A DNA stretch of 64,000 nt, taken from assembly GCF_020080835.1 (NCBI RefSeq), contig NC_058163.1, forward strand, positions 15,511,095-15,575,094, written 5' to 3'. The position numbers were made by a program, and so were the translations under genes. The notes under the pieces were generated by a model. The model was not told where the DNA came from. It made no database searches and saw only the letters and a program-made list of their open reading frames with translations. Source of the stretch: Cotesia glomerata (taxonomy: Eukaryota; Arthropoda; Insecta; Hymenoptera; Braconidae). Shown one piece after another: positions 23,427-35,478 of the stretch (positions are counted from its first letter, which is position 1; each line of letters opens with the position of its first letter).

Positions 23427-23817
23427 TGTTAAGAGTACAAGATTTTCTTGTTCAGTTACTTAATTATTTAAGTCTTTAATATACTTTATATTTGTATTTG
23501 CCGCTCAAAGCGACAACTAAATCAATATTGATTTATACGGAGATAGCGTCGGTCTACGCGCAGGCTAGCTGCGCATACGACTCACTCTCCGGCTTGCTCG
23601 CTGTGGCTTGCACATCTTGTTGCTTGGACGCTTGACTGTTCGTGTGCTACTAGTTACAACTCAAGCATCCTTATTAATATTGATAACATTATTATACGTA
23701 TTTTACTTGATAGCTAAGATTGTTTACAAGTGTTTTATATTTAATAGAAGATTAAATAAACTTAGATTCAGATTAAACTAAAATCTTGTGTTCCACTTTT
23801 ATTTTATAAACCCGACA
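23427..23817 (+). repeat. copia 5' LTR
   Basis: 391 bp, from TGTTAAGAGTACAAG to AAACCCGACA. It must hold the element promoter; a candidate polyadenylation-type AATAAA lies near the 3' end in GATTAAATAAACTTAG. Confidence 0.97.
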
Positions 23818-23850
23818 GGTTATGATAACCCAGTGCACGCTTCCACTGCG
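23818..23850 (+). promoter_or_regulatory. Primer-binding site complementary to the 5' half of initiator tRNA-Met
   Basis: Immediately after the LTR comes GGTTATG, a 4-nt mismatch, CCCAG, a 2-nt insertion, then CACGCTTCCACTGCG. The reverse complement of the insect initiator tRNA-Met from its anticodon loop back into the D arm reads GGTTATG..CCCAG then CACGCTTCCACTGC. Copia in Drosophila is known to prime from such an initiator-tRNA half molecule cut in the anticodon loop. The match here runs well past the usual ~15 nt. Confidence 0.8.
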
Positions 23851-24789
23851 TACGTGATTTATTTATTAAAAATAAATTGGGTAAAGTGATTGATCACAAG
23901 GTAAGAGTATTTATGAATATTTATTTAGAAAATATATTCTGGAAAATAAATAAAAGAATATAAGACGTAATTATAGATGAACCAAAGCATGCATGCATAG
24001 AAAATATAAAACGTAATGAATACGTTTCAATAGACGCTTAATTTAGATAACTTAGAAAGATTTGATAAATATTTATTTATTTAATTAAATAAATTCATAG
24101 ATGACTGAAAATATTTTTTTTATATATTAGATGGTGACAAATAGATTTAATTTAAGTAGATGATGAAATCGCTAATGAGGCCGGTTGACGCTAAAAATTC
24201 AAGATGTCCGCTAACTGCGTCACAATAACTATAGTACACGAGTATCACGTGTATTACAATAGTATGTTTAGATTTTGATTTTTAGAAGATGTTTTAAATT
24301 AAATTTTAAAAGTGAATTATTAATTTTAATAATTATAAAAAAAAAAATGTATTTTTACATGTCAGTGATATTAATTAATATAAAATACATATTAAAGCTA
24401 TTTCGGTAACTTTGGCTATGCGACGCTTCTGTTCGGCATCAAGTAGCTTATAGTTTGTGAGGTTGTTTGTTTGCATAATGTATCCCGAGTGTGTGCGTGA
24501 TCAACCGCCTTCAACGTTGTTTTATTGCCGTGCGTAAAACTATACGTTGGAATAGGTGTGCATACTCGAGGTGGTGCTGTGTAAATGATCAATCTTGCGT
24601 TTCAAATTAAAGTGAATTGCTGTGCGTTTATTTTAATTTAGAAGCACGAAACAGATCCAATATTAAGAAGAGTATCGGGTACTAGATGAATAGAATTTTA
24701 GAATATTAATAATAAGAGATAGATGATAAATTATTAATTAAATGCATATTTAATTAAATTTAAATTCTGTTTCATAAAATCCGAAATAG
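23851..24789 (+). other. copia 5' leader, no ORF
   Basis: About 940 bp of AT-rich untranslated sequence between the PBS and the first credible gag ATG. No conserved ORF is visible. Confidence 0.7.
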
Positions 24790-26620
24790 ATGACAGAGTC
24801 AGACAAAGCTCTACTGGATGATAATGACAGTGAGGAGATGTTGGAACATGTTGAACAAGATTCTGGAAATACTGAGAAGGACCCAGCATTACAGATTAAG
24901 ACTGAGAAAACTGAGGACGCGCTCCACAGTTTGTCTCAATTCCGCAAAGGATTAATGCAACAGACAAATGGTAATAATCCGGAATCATCAACAAAATCTA
25001 GTGACATTAAAGATGTAAAAGTGTCACTTGAAAGGATGAAACATTTCTCAACTCCTGTCAAACCAGGCCAGTCGATGAGTAAGTAATGACTATAAAATAA
25101 TTTAGAAGCTGTAAACATAATTAGAAGACACACTTTAAGAAAAGATGAAAGTGTTTAAGAGTAGTTAGATGAGGCCTATTTAGATGTATAAAGATGTATA
25201 GATGTTAAGAAAATCCCAGATACTAATTAAGATTACATGTTTACAGATAAAGATGACAATATAGATGATGGTAAGAATGACAGCAAAGATGATGGTGCAG
25301 ATGATGACTTTAAAGACAAGAGTGAACAGACCAAGATTAAGATTAGAAGCAGTGAAAAGATGTTAATGCTTGGTAATAAGAATTTAGAAGAGATGAAGAG
25401 GTTGATGTTGGAGTCAAACAAGCAGACTCAAGAGATGGCAGCTCCAATTGGAAAAACAGCTAGGAGACTCGAGGAAGTCTCTATTGCAATGTTAGATGCA
25501 CTAAAGGTGATGACAAAAGGTTATCAATCAGAGTTAGATCGAGAAAAGATTAAAGCAGAAGCAGCAAAGGTAAAGAATTCACATAAATTTCCTACTTTCC
25601 CAAATAAGAATGATTTAGAAGTTACAAATGGGAATAGTACTATCTCTAGAGATTTGAATGTAATTAAAGATGCATTACTATCAAATCAAAGTAAGATTAA
25701 CGTTAGAAGAGATTATAGATTAACTCAAAAATCAAACTATAATATCTGGTTTGATTATTTAAAATCAGAACTTACTAGTTGTGATTTATTAGATGTAATA
25801 GATGAAAATAACAGCAATGATAATAACTTATCAAATTCAATGAACAATAAAAAGAAAATGCCTTGTTAGAGATATTATTATTAATCATTTAGAAGAAAAT
25901 TATCACAAGAGAATTCTTGAGATTTCTGAACCCGTAGAAATTTTAAAAAGAATTAAAGAATGTAGAAAAGAACAGATAAACCTTACATCAAGTTCAGTTA
26001 GAAAAAGATTGTATTCAATTAAGATGAAAAAGAATGAGAAGGTCAATGACTTCTGTGAAAGATTTGACCAGATCATTAGAGAATATGATTCTTGCGGAGA
26101 TGGAGAAAAATTAACTGAGCAAGAGATTAGATCAGCTTTTTATCAAGCTATAACCCCTGTAACTCCTCAACTAATGTTCGCAGATTTTCTTAAGATATCT
26201 CAGTCAAAAGAGATGATGACATTAAATGAAATGAAATCTTTTATTCTACAGTTAGAAGCAGAAAAAAAGACCGGAGATGGAGATGATACTGTTAAAGCAC
26301 AGATAGCAAAATTTGACAGCAAGACAAGATGTTACAGATGTGCTAAGACTGGACGTAGAATCGAGGACTGTCCATTGTCAAAAGACTTGTGGTTTTGCTA
26401 TTTTTGCCAGGACATTAAAAATCAAAAAGGTGCAGAATGCAAGGAAGGAAGACTCAAAAGTAAGATTTTGAATAATGATAATATAAAATCTAGAGGTAAA
26501 GTAGATAGACGAGGTTTTATTAAAGATAGAAATAATGTGAATTCTAAGCCATATAATAATGATAGACGTTTTAAGAATTGTAATAAGAATAATCAACAGT
26601 CAGCTCAAAATGCACCTAAA
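24790..26620 (+). pseudogene. copia gag region with an apparent intron and one frameshift
   Basis: The ATG at 24790 opens a 96-codon acidic first segment. The contiguous frame stops at 25086, but removing a GT-AG intron (25079-25246) joins it in frame to the next segment (NKDDNIDDG). That segment runs to 25869, where an extra A in an A-rich run shifts the frame. One base over, the sequence continues through a UBN2-type gag domain (VRDIIINHLEENYHKRIL, then VNDFCERFDQII). A zinc knuckle follows at 26330-26371. Its pattern should be C-x2-C-x4-H-x4-C, but the His codon is CGT (Arg, 26354-26356), which should weaken RNA binding. The gag/pol boundary is approximate, since in copia they are one polyprotein. 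Confidence 0.85.
25079..25246 (+). other. Apparent 168-bp intron in copia gag
   Basis: The donor is GTAAGT directly after CGATGA. A branch-point-like TACTAAT lies at 25221-25227, 19 nt before the acceptor TTTACAG. The interior has stops in the gag frame. Splicing leaves an uninterrupted reading frame across the junction (S-M-N-K-D-D). All three splice signals are near consensus. Confidence 0.7.
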
Positions 26621-29600
26621 CGGGACAGTAGAAGTGCAAAAAGAGTGACTGATGAAAGACAAGGTAAGAAATTATTAAATGAAGATTTAATAGATGAGAT
26701 TAAATTTATTGCTGATTCAGGAGCAACAGATCACATAGTAAAAAATCGATTGATATTAAGCAATTTTGAAAAATGTGAAAATAAAGTAATTAAGAGTGCC
26801 AATAAGGATAAATCGGCCGATATTTTAATAGATGGAAAAGGCGATCTTTTGCTCTACACGAATCAAGATAACAAGATAATGAAATTATCAAATGTTATCA
26901 GTGCTAAAGATGTATCAGATAATTTATTATCATTAAGAAAATTAGTAGATAAAGAATTTAAGATTTATTTAGATGATAAGACTTTGAGAGTATTTAGTGA
27001 AAATTTAGAAGAAATAATACTAGAAGGAATATATGAACAACCCAACTGGATCTTGAACTTCAAAGTTAAGAATTACATCGACGACAAAAACAAATTAGAT
27101 TGGGAATACAATACTTATCGTTGTAAAGCTGTAATGATTCAATAAGATGACACCGATGAATCAGAAGTAGATTTACAAAGGAAGGAGGGAGATTCAGAAA
27201 ACATAGAGGTCAAGGATTCTTCAATTAGGAATGAGGAAGAAGTTACAACACCTCCAGAAATAGAACAACATCCTGAAAATCCAGATGATGACATGTTTAA
27301 TTGGGATTCTAGTTTAATAACTGAAAATACAATTAAGTTAGATGACATCGAGAGCATCAAGAATTTAGAAGAGCTATTCACATCAAATCCATTAGAGCAA
27401 GGGACAACAGAGTCAAGTAAAATAAATGAAGCTATGTTATGGCATGTAAGACTTGGTCATGCTTCATTAAATTATCTCAAGAAGTTACAGAAAGTATACA
27501 GTAAATTAGAAAAAGTTAGATTTGATGATTCAATTCTAGATTGTGAAATATGTATTATGTCAAAGATGCAAAAATTACCATTTAAAGAAGTTAGAAGACG
27601 AGCATCAAGACCATTACAAATAATACATACGGACACGATGGGTCCAATAAAACAAACTTCACACCCAGGACACAAAAGATTTATAAATGTGTACATAGAT
27701 GATTACTACAGATTAGCTAGAGCATACCCAGTAAAGACTAAAGATGAATCAGGAGAAACATTAGAAAAATTTCTAATATCTACAAGAAATTTAGTCGGCA
27801 AAGATGAAAAAGTATGATACGTTAGATCGGATCAAGGAACAGAATTCACTGGAGGAAAATTTCTAGAGGTTTTAAGAAAAGAAAAGATAGAATTAGAATT
27901 AACACCGCCTTATACCCCTGAACACAATGGAGTCTCTGAAAGATTCAACGCTACGTTGCAGAGAAAAGTCAGAACCTATATGTTAGATTCTGGTTTACCC
28001 AAGAGTATGTGGGAGGTAGCAGTGGACGCAGCTGTTCACTCATACAACCGAACACCACATAAATCTATAGATTATGATGTACCATTGATGAAATTTAATA
28101 AGAATGAAAATTGTCATTTTGATAAAATTAAAAGATTTGGATGTATTGGATATATTAGAATTCCAAAACCAGAGCACAAGTTCAGCGAGAGAGCAATCAA
28201 AGCTGTAATGGTGGGATATAAACCCACAGGATACTTGTTATGGCACCCAAGTACTGAAAAATTTCTAGAGTCACGACATATTAGATTCAATGAAAAATTA
28301 GTGTACAAAGATGTATATAAGAATAAACAAACAGAAGAAACTGAAGATGAAATTAGTTGGAAGTCAGATGAAAATGTACCAAATAATTTAGAAGACAAAA
28401 TCAACGAAGAAAAGGAGAAACCGGAACAAAGAAAAAGAGGAAGACCCCGTAAAAATCCACTAGATGTTAAAAACTTAATTGAAAAGAAGAATTCATCAGA
28501 AGAAATTAGACCATGTACTAGAGGTGAGATGAAAAGAAAATTAGAATCTGGAAAAGATAAATTGATTGAAGACATAAGCTTTGCAAAAAGTGTCAACGTG
28601 TCTGAAGATCAATCTAAGATGGATGAACAAGAATTAATAAGATGTTTAATTACTTCTTTAAACAAAGAACCTATCAACTATGATGAGGCAAGCAACTCAA
28701 GTGAAAGATGTCAATGGATGAAGGCTATCAAAGATGAATTGGACTCAATAACTAAAAATGATGTCTGGGAATTCGTAGATTTGAAAGAAGCAAGTAAAAT
28801 TGAAGGAAAATTAAATATCATTGATTCAAGATGGGTATTTAAAAAGAAAGTAGAAGTAAATAAAGATGTACTTTATAAAGCACGACAAGTATGTCGAGGT
28901 TTTAAAGATAAGAATGATTATGATTTAAAAGATACATATTCGCCAGTATCTAGACTATCACTCATACGAGCATTACTTTAAATAGTAAATAAATATGATC
29001 TAGAAATCTGTCAATATAATGTGAAAACTGCATTCCTTTATGGAAATTTAGATGAAGACATTTACATGAAGATACCAGAAGGTCTAGATGTAGATGAAAA
29101 GACAAAACAAACAAAGATACTTAAATTAAAGAAATCTTTGTATGGATTAAAAGTAAGTCCTAAGAAGTGGAATATAAAATTCAATCAAGTGGTAAAAGAA
29201 ATTGGTCTCGAAAATGATTTACATGAACCATGTTTATACACTTGGAGGAAAAATGGAATTGTAGCTGTACTGCTAATTTATGTAGATGACATTTTAGCTG
29301 CTAGCAATGATCCAAAGAAGTTAGATGAAATTGGAAATCATTTATGTAAGAATTTTGAGATGAAAGTTCTTGGTGAACCCAAGAAATTTCTTGGAATTGA
29401 GATAGAAAGAAATAGAGAAGAGAAATACATCATATTAAATCAAAGTAGCTATATAGAAAGCATTTTAGACAGATTTAAGATGACTGACTGTAACCCGCAG
29501 AATACCCCAATGGTTACTAGACAAGCTGAAAATAGAAGTAAAAGAAGAAAATTGGAAGAGTTAGAATCATCTGAACGTGAACAATCATCAATCACTAGAA

Positions 29601-30325
29601 AAGCTCCATACAGAGAGGCAATTGGAAGTCTTATGTACTTAGCAAATGGAACTAGACCAGATATTTCGTTTGCTGTACATTACTTAGCTAGAAAACAATT
29701 AAGTGCTACCGAAGATGACTGGAAAGATGTTAAAAGAATTTTGAGATATTTGAAAGGTACAGTAAATTCAAACCTGAAATATACAGGTAACTCAGATGAC
29801 TTAGAAGCTTTCTCAGATGCTAGTTTCAGAGATAATGATGACTCCACGTCATCAGGAGGATATATTATTAGACTTTTTGGTGACGTAATTGCTTTGAGAA
29901 GTCACAAACAGAATTACGTTACATTGTTAACTTGTCAAGCAGAATATTTGGCAATGAGTGATGCTTGTCAAGAGATAATATCTTTAGATAAAGCAATTAG
30001 ATTTGTAATTGGAAAGACATTATTTCCTACTACTATTTGGTGTGATAACAAGTCAGCAGACGACTGTACTAAGAAGGATGGAAGTCATAAACTTAAGATG
30101 TTCGATAACAGCGTAAATGAAATTAGATTAGAATTACTAGAACGAGAGAAAACAGGTAGTAGAAAACACATGGCACAAACCCATGGTGATTTCATTAAAC
30201 AATGTGTTAATGAAAATAGAATAAGAGTTTGTTGGATTTCTACAAAAGAAAATTTGGCTGATATACTAACTAAGCCACTACCTGCAGAACCTTTTAGATA
30301 CTTAAGAAATAAATTATTAGATTAA
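26621..30325 (+). pseudogene. copia pol: protease, integrase, reverse transcriptase, RNase H (three in-frame stops)
   Basis: One reading frame carries the whole of pol, interrupted only by TAA at 27143-27145, TGA at 27815-27817 and TAA at 28979-28981. In order: protease active site DSG (26714-26722); the GAG-pre-integrase HHCC region (LGHASLNYLKKL, then CEICIMSK near 27541); the integrase D-D-E signatures HTDTMGP (about 27625), RSDQGTEF (about 27826) and NGVSERF (about 27926). The RT starts with RWVFKKK (about 28829) and has YVDD at 29279-29290. RNase H follows with SDASF (about 29815), CQAEYLAMSD (about 29936) and ADILTKPLP near 30258. All catalytic boxes look intact, so inactivation is by the stops alone. 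It would otherwise give the enzymes for replication and integration. Confidence 0.95.
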
Positions 30326-30435
30326 ACAATTAGAAGTATATTAGAAGCTATTTAGAATTAATTATAATTATTATTTCATTATGTTACAGAGAAACCTAAT
30401 GACAGAAAGAAGTAGAGCAGTGGAAGCTGGAAACA

Positions 30436-30450
30436 AGAAAATGGAGGGAG
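30436..30450 (+). promoter_or_regulatory. Polypurine tract for plus-strand priming
   Basis: AAGAAAATGGAGGGAG directly precedes the TG of the 3' LTR, where plus-strand DNA synthesis starts in LTR elements. Confidence 0.85.
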
Positions 30451-30841
30451 TGTTAAGAGTACAAGATTTTCTTGTTCAGTTACTTAATTATTTAAGTCTT
30501 TAATATACTTTATATTTGTATTTGCCGCTCAAAGCGACAACTAAATCAATATTGATTTATACGGAGATAGCGTCAGTCTACGCGCAGGCTAGCTGCGCAT
30601 ACGACTCACTCTCCGGCTTGCTCGCTGTGGCTTGCACATCTTGTTGCTTGGACGCTTGACTGTTCGTGTGCTACTAGTTACAACTCAAGCGTCCTTATTA
30701 ATATTGATAACATTATTATACGTATTTTACTTGATAGCTAAGATTGTTTACAAGTGTTTTATATTTAATAGAAGATTAAATAAACTTAGATTCAGATTAA
30801 ACTAAAATCTTGTGTTCCACTTTTATTTGATCAACCCGACA
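30451..30841 (+). repeat. copia 3' LTR
   Basis: 391 bp, differing from the 5' LTR at about four positions that I could find (one in the CGTC(A/G)GTC stretch, one in CAAGC(G/A)TCC, and two close to the end). Confidence 0.97.
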
Positions 30842-30846
30842 GTATT

Positions 30847-31584
30847 CTAGTCTAGAATTTAAAAAAAAAATGAAAAACTTTTTTTTCATAATTCGATGGT
30901 TTAGATATTTAAAAATTTCTCCCTTATTATTATTTTCAATACTTATAGTAATTCTTTCTTTGAAACCAAGTAGTAATGGTCAGTCAAAGGCACTGGGCGG
31001 CTATTACTGAATATTTATTTTTATTTAGAATGATTTAAGTAATTTCTAATAGAAAAATAAATGACAAGGGTCATTTAGAGGCACTGAGCGGCTATGAATG
31101 AAGTTTTGTTTTTATTTTAAATAAATTATGTAATTTTCAATTGATAAATTTTCGATAAGTGTCAAATAGGGGCACTGGACGGCTACGGATAAATTTCCAT
31201 TTTCATTTAGATTGATTAAAGTAATTGTTAATTGATACATTAGTGGTGAGTCTCAAGTAAAGGCACTGGGCGGCTATAACGAAATTTTGATTTTTAATTA
31301 AAATAAATAAAGAAATTTATAAATGGAAAACAAGTAGCAAGGCCGAGTAAGAGGCACTAGGCATTAATGAATGTAATTTTATTTTTATTTAGAATAATAA
31401 GAGTAATTTCTAATTGAAAAATAAATAGTATTTGTCAGTTAGAGGCACTGGGCGTCAATGAATGAATTTTCATTTTTGTTTAGAACAATTAATGTAATTT
31501 TGAATTAAAAATTTAGTACTGAGTATCAAAGAGAGGCACTGGGCGGCTATGAATGAACTTTTTATTTTATTTTGAATAATTAAC
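30847..31584 (+). repeat. ~90-bp satellite block (unit A, block 5)
   Basis: It continues the satellite interrupted by copia and is colinear with unit B 45296-46025. The first ~110 bp (CTAGTCTAGAATTT with A/T runs) is non-satellite sequence shared by both units. Confidence 0.88.
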
Positions 31585-33600
31585 TTTTTATTTCATTTTG
31601 AATGGTTAACAATTCATTTTTATAATCATAAATTAATTTCGAACGTATAATATCAATGGTTATAATACAAAATTAAACAGTAATAGTCAACATTAAAAAA
31701 TTAATTATCAATCATCTAAAATTAATTTTCAACTGAAAAACTAATAATGTATTATATATTATTGATTTAAACATTCGAAAATTGATGATTCAAATGCTGA
31801 TATTAATTTTCAAACAAAAGATTCATGATTTATTGGAAATTATTGATTTTGATAATTTACAATTAATTATTGATAATCTGAAATTAATTTAAATAATTTA
31901 AATTGAATTATTTATAATCTGAATTAATATAAAATTCATCTTTATAATATAAAATTAATGATTTCCAGTCTAAAATTGATTTTTATAGTAACAAATTATT
32001 TATTTATACCCAAAATTTTTTCTCAAACAAAATTTAATGATGTATTGGATATTATTGATCATTAAAATTGACAATTGATTATTTATAATCTAAAATTGGT
32101 TTCTTTTACATTAATTCATTTACTTTTTATCTAAAATTAATTTTTCTATTAGAAAATGTATTGAATTGATCAAAAATAAGTTTTCATAAAATAAAATTGA
32201 TTATCTATAGTCTAAAATCAATTTTATTAATAAAGCATAAATTTAAAATATTTAACATTAATTATTTATACCCTCAAATTATTATTCATACTTAAAAATT
32301 AATTTGCAAGGGAAAAATCAATGATTTCTAATTTAAAATTAATTTTTCAACAAAAAATTGATAATTTATTGTTTATTCTTCATTTCTATAATTGAAAATT
32401 AGTTATTCAACATTTGAAATTAAATTTATATCTTACATTTATGACTTTTTATCAAAATTAATTTTTATGATAAGAAAGTAATATTCACAATTCTTAATTA
32501 ATTTTAATGATAAAGAATTAATTCAAATAATTTAAGATAAATTATTTATGATGTAAATTTAATTTCTGTGATTTGAAATTAAATTTGATAATCTCGAATT
32601 AATTCTTACAATATTAGATTTTATTCTATAATTTCTAATTCATTATCTATAATATAAAATTAATTTAAATAATTAAAAATTACTTATTATATTCTATTAA
32701 TTTCCGTACAAAAAATTAATAATTTATCCAAAATAATTAAAATTTATTCTATGAAATTAATTATTATAAGTTAAAATTAATTTTTATAATTAATAATTAA
32801 TTTTCATGATATAAAATTGATTTGAATAATGTAAAATCTATTTTTAGAATCTTAATTGATTTAAAAAATTTAAAATCGATTTTTATGATATAAAATTAAT
32901 TATTTATAATCTTGAATTGATTTACACAAATGAAAACTAATTATTTACTATCTAACATTGAATTTTGAAAAAAGAATCGATGATGTATTCGATATTATGA
33001 ACTTTTCTGAATAAAAATTAATTATTCATAATCTTAAATCAATTCTTCATAATCTTAAATTAATTAGCTTGAAATTAAATCTTTACTATTCAAATTCAAT
33101 TTCTATAATATAAAATGAATTTTTCTATCATAAAATTATTTATTTATGATCTAAAATAAATCATTATATGATAAAATTGATTATTTTTTGTCTTAATTCC
33201 AATTTTTAAAGTAATGAATTAATTTAAATAATTATAAATTAATTGATTATGATCAAGAGTTATTTTTCGTAATTTAAAATTTATTTTTATAATGTAAAAC
33301 TAATTTATATATTATATATTTAATTTGTTTAATAATAAATTTTTTGATTATCTTGAGACTAAATTATTAGAATATATAATTATATATTAATGATGTAAAA
33401 TTCATTTCCATCGTATTAAATTTATTTTTATGACAAGAAATTTATCTTGATAATATAAAATTAATCTTTATTTTATAAAATCAGATATTTATAGTCTAAA
33501 ATTTATTTTCATAAATAACAATCAATAATTAAAAATATAAAATTCATTAAAATGATTATAAATTAATTAAGTTTTTTATGGGTTATTTATTACACTGATG
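31585..33600. repeat. AT-rich short-unit satellite (unit A, block 1)
   Basis: About 2 kb built of loosely repeated words such as TATAAAATTAATTTTTATAA and TTATTTATAATCTAAAATTA at roughly 20-32-bp spacing. There are no ORFs. It is colinear with unit B 46025-48295, except that B carries a SINE and a MITE and lacks about 33270-33594. Confidence 0.8.
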
Positions 33601-33610
33601 ACTGGTTAAT

Positions 33611-33893
33611 AATTTATTCATGGTTGTAGGTATATTGGCAATCCAGTCTAATATACTATTATTTAATATTTCTATGCGATATTTTGCTTGTTGTCATACA
33701 AATTATGTAACATATATCCAACGTCAGTTGATAAGATGATTACAATTGAAAATTATTATTGAGATTTTATTATATATCAATTGAATAAATGTCGGATAAT
33801 GCCTGTAAGGACAACAGGCAAAATATCGCATAGAAATGTTAAATAAGAGTGTGCTAGACTGGATTGCCAACATACCCACAACCATAAAATAAT
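33611..33893. mobile_element. MITE with ~85-130-bp inverted arms (unit A copy)
   Basis: The left arm TTCATGGTTGTAGGTATATT is inverted on the right (ending CCCACAACCATAAAA). The arms share CAATCCAGTCTA and its complement TAGACTGGATTG. No ORF. The homologous element in unit B is at about 51391-51720, so insertion predates duplication. Confidence 0.8.
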
Positions 33894-34021
33894 TATAAAT
33901 TAATATTCTATAATCTAATATTGATTTTTACAATATAAAAATAATCATTATAAATAAATATTTATTGAATAAGTGCTCAGGTTATTTAAGATCTTTCATT
34001 TAATTGATGTCTAAAATATCA

Positions 34022-34072
34022 AATTCCGCGACGTTTCGTTGATAATCGCAACTTCATCGGGCGTCTGTAAAT
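34022..34072 (-). ncRNA. Degenerate hammerhead-ribozyme core in the left Penelope terminal repeat
   Basis: On the minus strand: GACGC, CCGATGA, stem AGTTG...CAAC with a short loop, GAAA, then CGTC. A hammerhead core is CTGATGA - stem II - GAAA - stem III; the second core base is C instead of T. The right-arm copy differs at other core positions, so the shared ancestral form would have had both boxes. Confidence 0.5.
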
Positions 34073-34619
34073 CAATAACAACCATCATTATCATGTCATT
34101 CATATATAAATAAAACTATTATGAATACAATAAATTATTTGATCTCAAAGTTATGCTAAAATTTTAGAAATATAGATTATTGTATACATTTCTAATCTTC
34201 AATAGAAATTAACATTCATATAATTTTTTTACAGTAAATAAATAAAATTTTTCTATTTTACATAAAAGTTGAATTCTATACAATTAATTTACAATCAATA
34301 AAGAAATAAAATACCCTTGAATAGATCTATCAGTCCTTCAATCATCTTTAAAAACTTTCTAGTCCTCTACAGATCTGTTAGTATTCCAATTGAAAATCTA
34401 TCCGATCTTTTTTTCAATTTATTATTATAAAATTTCGTCAAAGCATAGACAGCTTGAGCCCTAATATTGTCCTTTATTCTATTTAAACTTTTTTCATCCA
34501 GCCCTTAAATTTAACACGTGACACTCCAAACTCAATATCCTTTATGATCGTAGGAATTGGTATGTCATGACCTCTTAGCTGTAAGCCAAACTTACACCAC
34601 GTAGAAAGCGAGCGTTGTT

Positions 34620-35367
34620 TTGGGTTTATTGTTTAGAGCAATAAACTTGAGTCATGAATCTTTTCGTGAGAACAATATGACTAAAGTTTTTGACTTACTC
34701 AAAAGGAATAATTACTTAAGATTTTTCATCGACCAATGTATGAAGAAATTTAAGCGGTCACACCATTATTATGGTAATAAAGAATGGAGCCTACAGAACG
34801 ACGAGCAGACAAGTGACAACAATACTGTGAAAAGGAGGAAGGCAGGAGATAATCGGTTCAGATTTATCTTTTTGACGGGTTCGGCTCCATCGATAAGTTC
34901 ATGCTTTCGTGGAACTAACTGGCAACCGGCTTTTTATAATATTCAAACAGTAGGAAAAATATACACTAAACTTAAAGGTAAAGATAAATTATTAAAAAAT
35001 TCTAATTTCGTATATAGTATCCCATGTTCGTATTATTACACGAACACGGGATATAAAGTATATGTGGGACAGACACGACAGTATTTAGAGAGTAGAATTC
35101 ACCAGCATGACTATAATTTCAGAAAGGTTGATAGTTTGAAAGAGAAAACCAACCGCTCTTTGTCTTCATCACCTTGAGACTGGTCACAATTTTAACTTTA
35201 ATAACGTAAAGATTTTAGACAAAAAAAAAGTAAATTATAAACGTAATATCAGTGAAATAATTCACATTTATTTGAATAATACTGTAAACTCTAGAACTGA
35301 TACTAATAATTTGAGTGGTAATTATCCGAACTTACTTTGTAAATTTAAATGTTTAAATAAGTCATAA
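34620..35367 (+). pseudogene. Penelope-like protein C-terminus with GIY-YIG endonuclease (4-bp insertion)
   Basis: The first open segment (34620-35177) begins in sequence typical of the region after the RT (SHESFRENNMTKVFDLLKRN). It then reads IQTVGKIYTKLK and the GIY-YIG signature VYSIPC...YKVYVGQTRQYLESRIHQH (about 35008-35109). Near 35145 unit A has four extra bases relative to unit B (AAAACCAACCGCTC against AAAACCGCTC), which truncates this ORF. Bypassing them, the frame continues ALCLHHLETGHNFN to TAA at 35365-35367. The endonuclease would nick target DNA for priming. The RT itself is not recognisable upstream, so the element is 5'-truncated. Confidence 0.82.
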
Positions 35368-35478
35368 AGTTTAATGTGACTCTATTTTGAATATAGCGCA
35401 GTTAGTTAGACTTTTCTGGCGTGAGACGGCACTGACGACACAGGTACAAGTACATGCCTGGGATTTGTGTGTGTTTAC

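Larger units (their letters stand above)
23427..30841 (+). mobile_element. Ty1/copia LTR retrotransposon, 7.4 kb, young but inactivated
   Basis: Identical-length 391-bp LTRs (TG...CA) flank a PBS, a ~940-bp leader, gag-pol and a polypurine tract. GTATT is duplicated at 23422-23426 and 30842-30846, and unit B has a single GTATT at the corresponding empty site (about 45294). I count about four differences between the LTRs, so insertion is recent and postdates the tandem duplication. The domain order protease-integrase-RT-RNase H defines copia rather than gypsy. The coding region has one frameshift and three in-frame stops. Confidence 0.97.
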
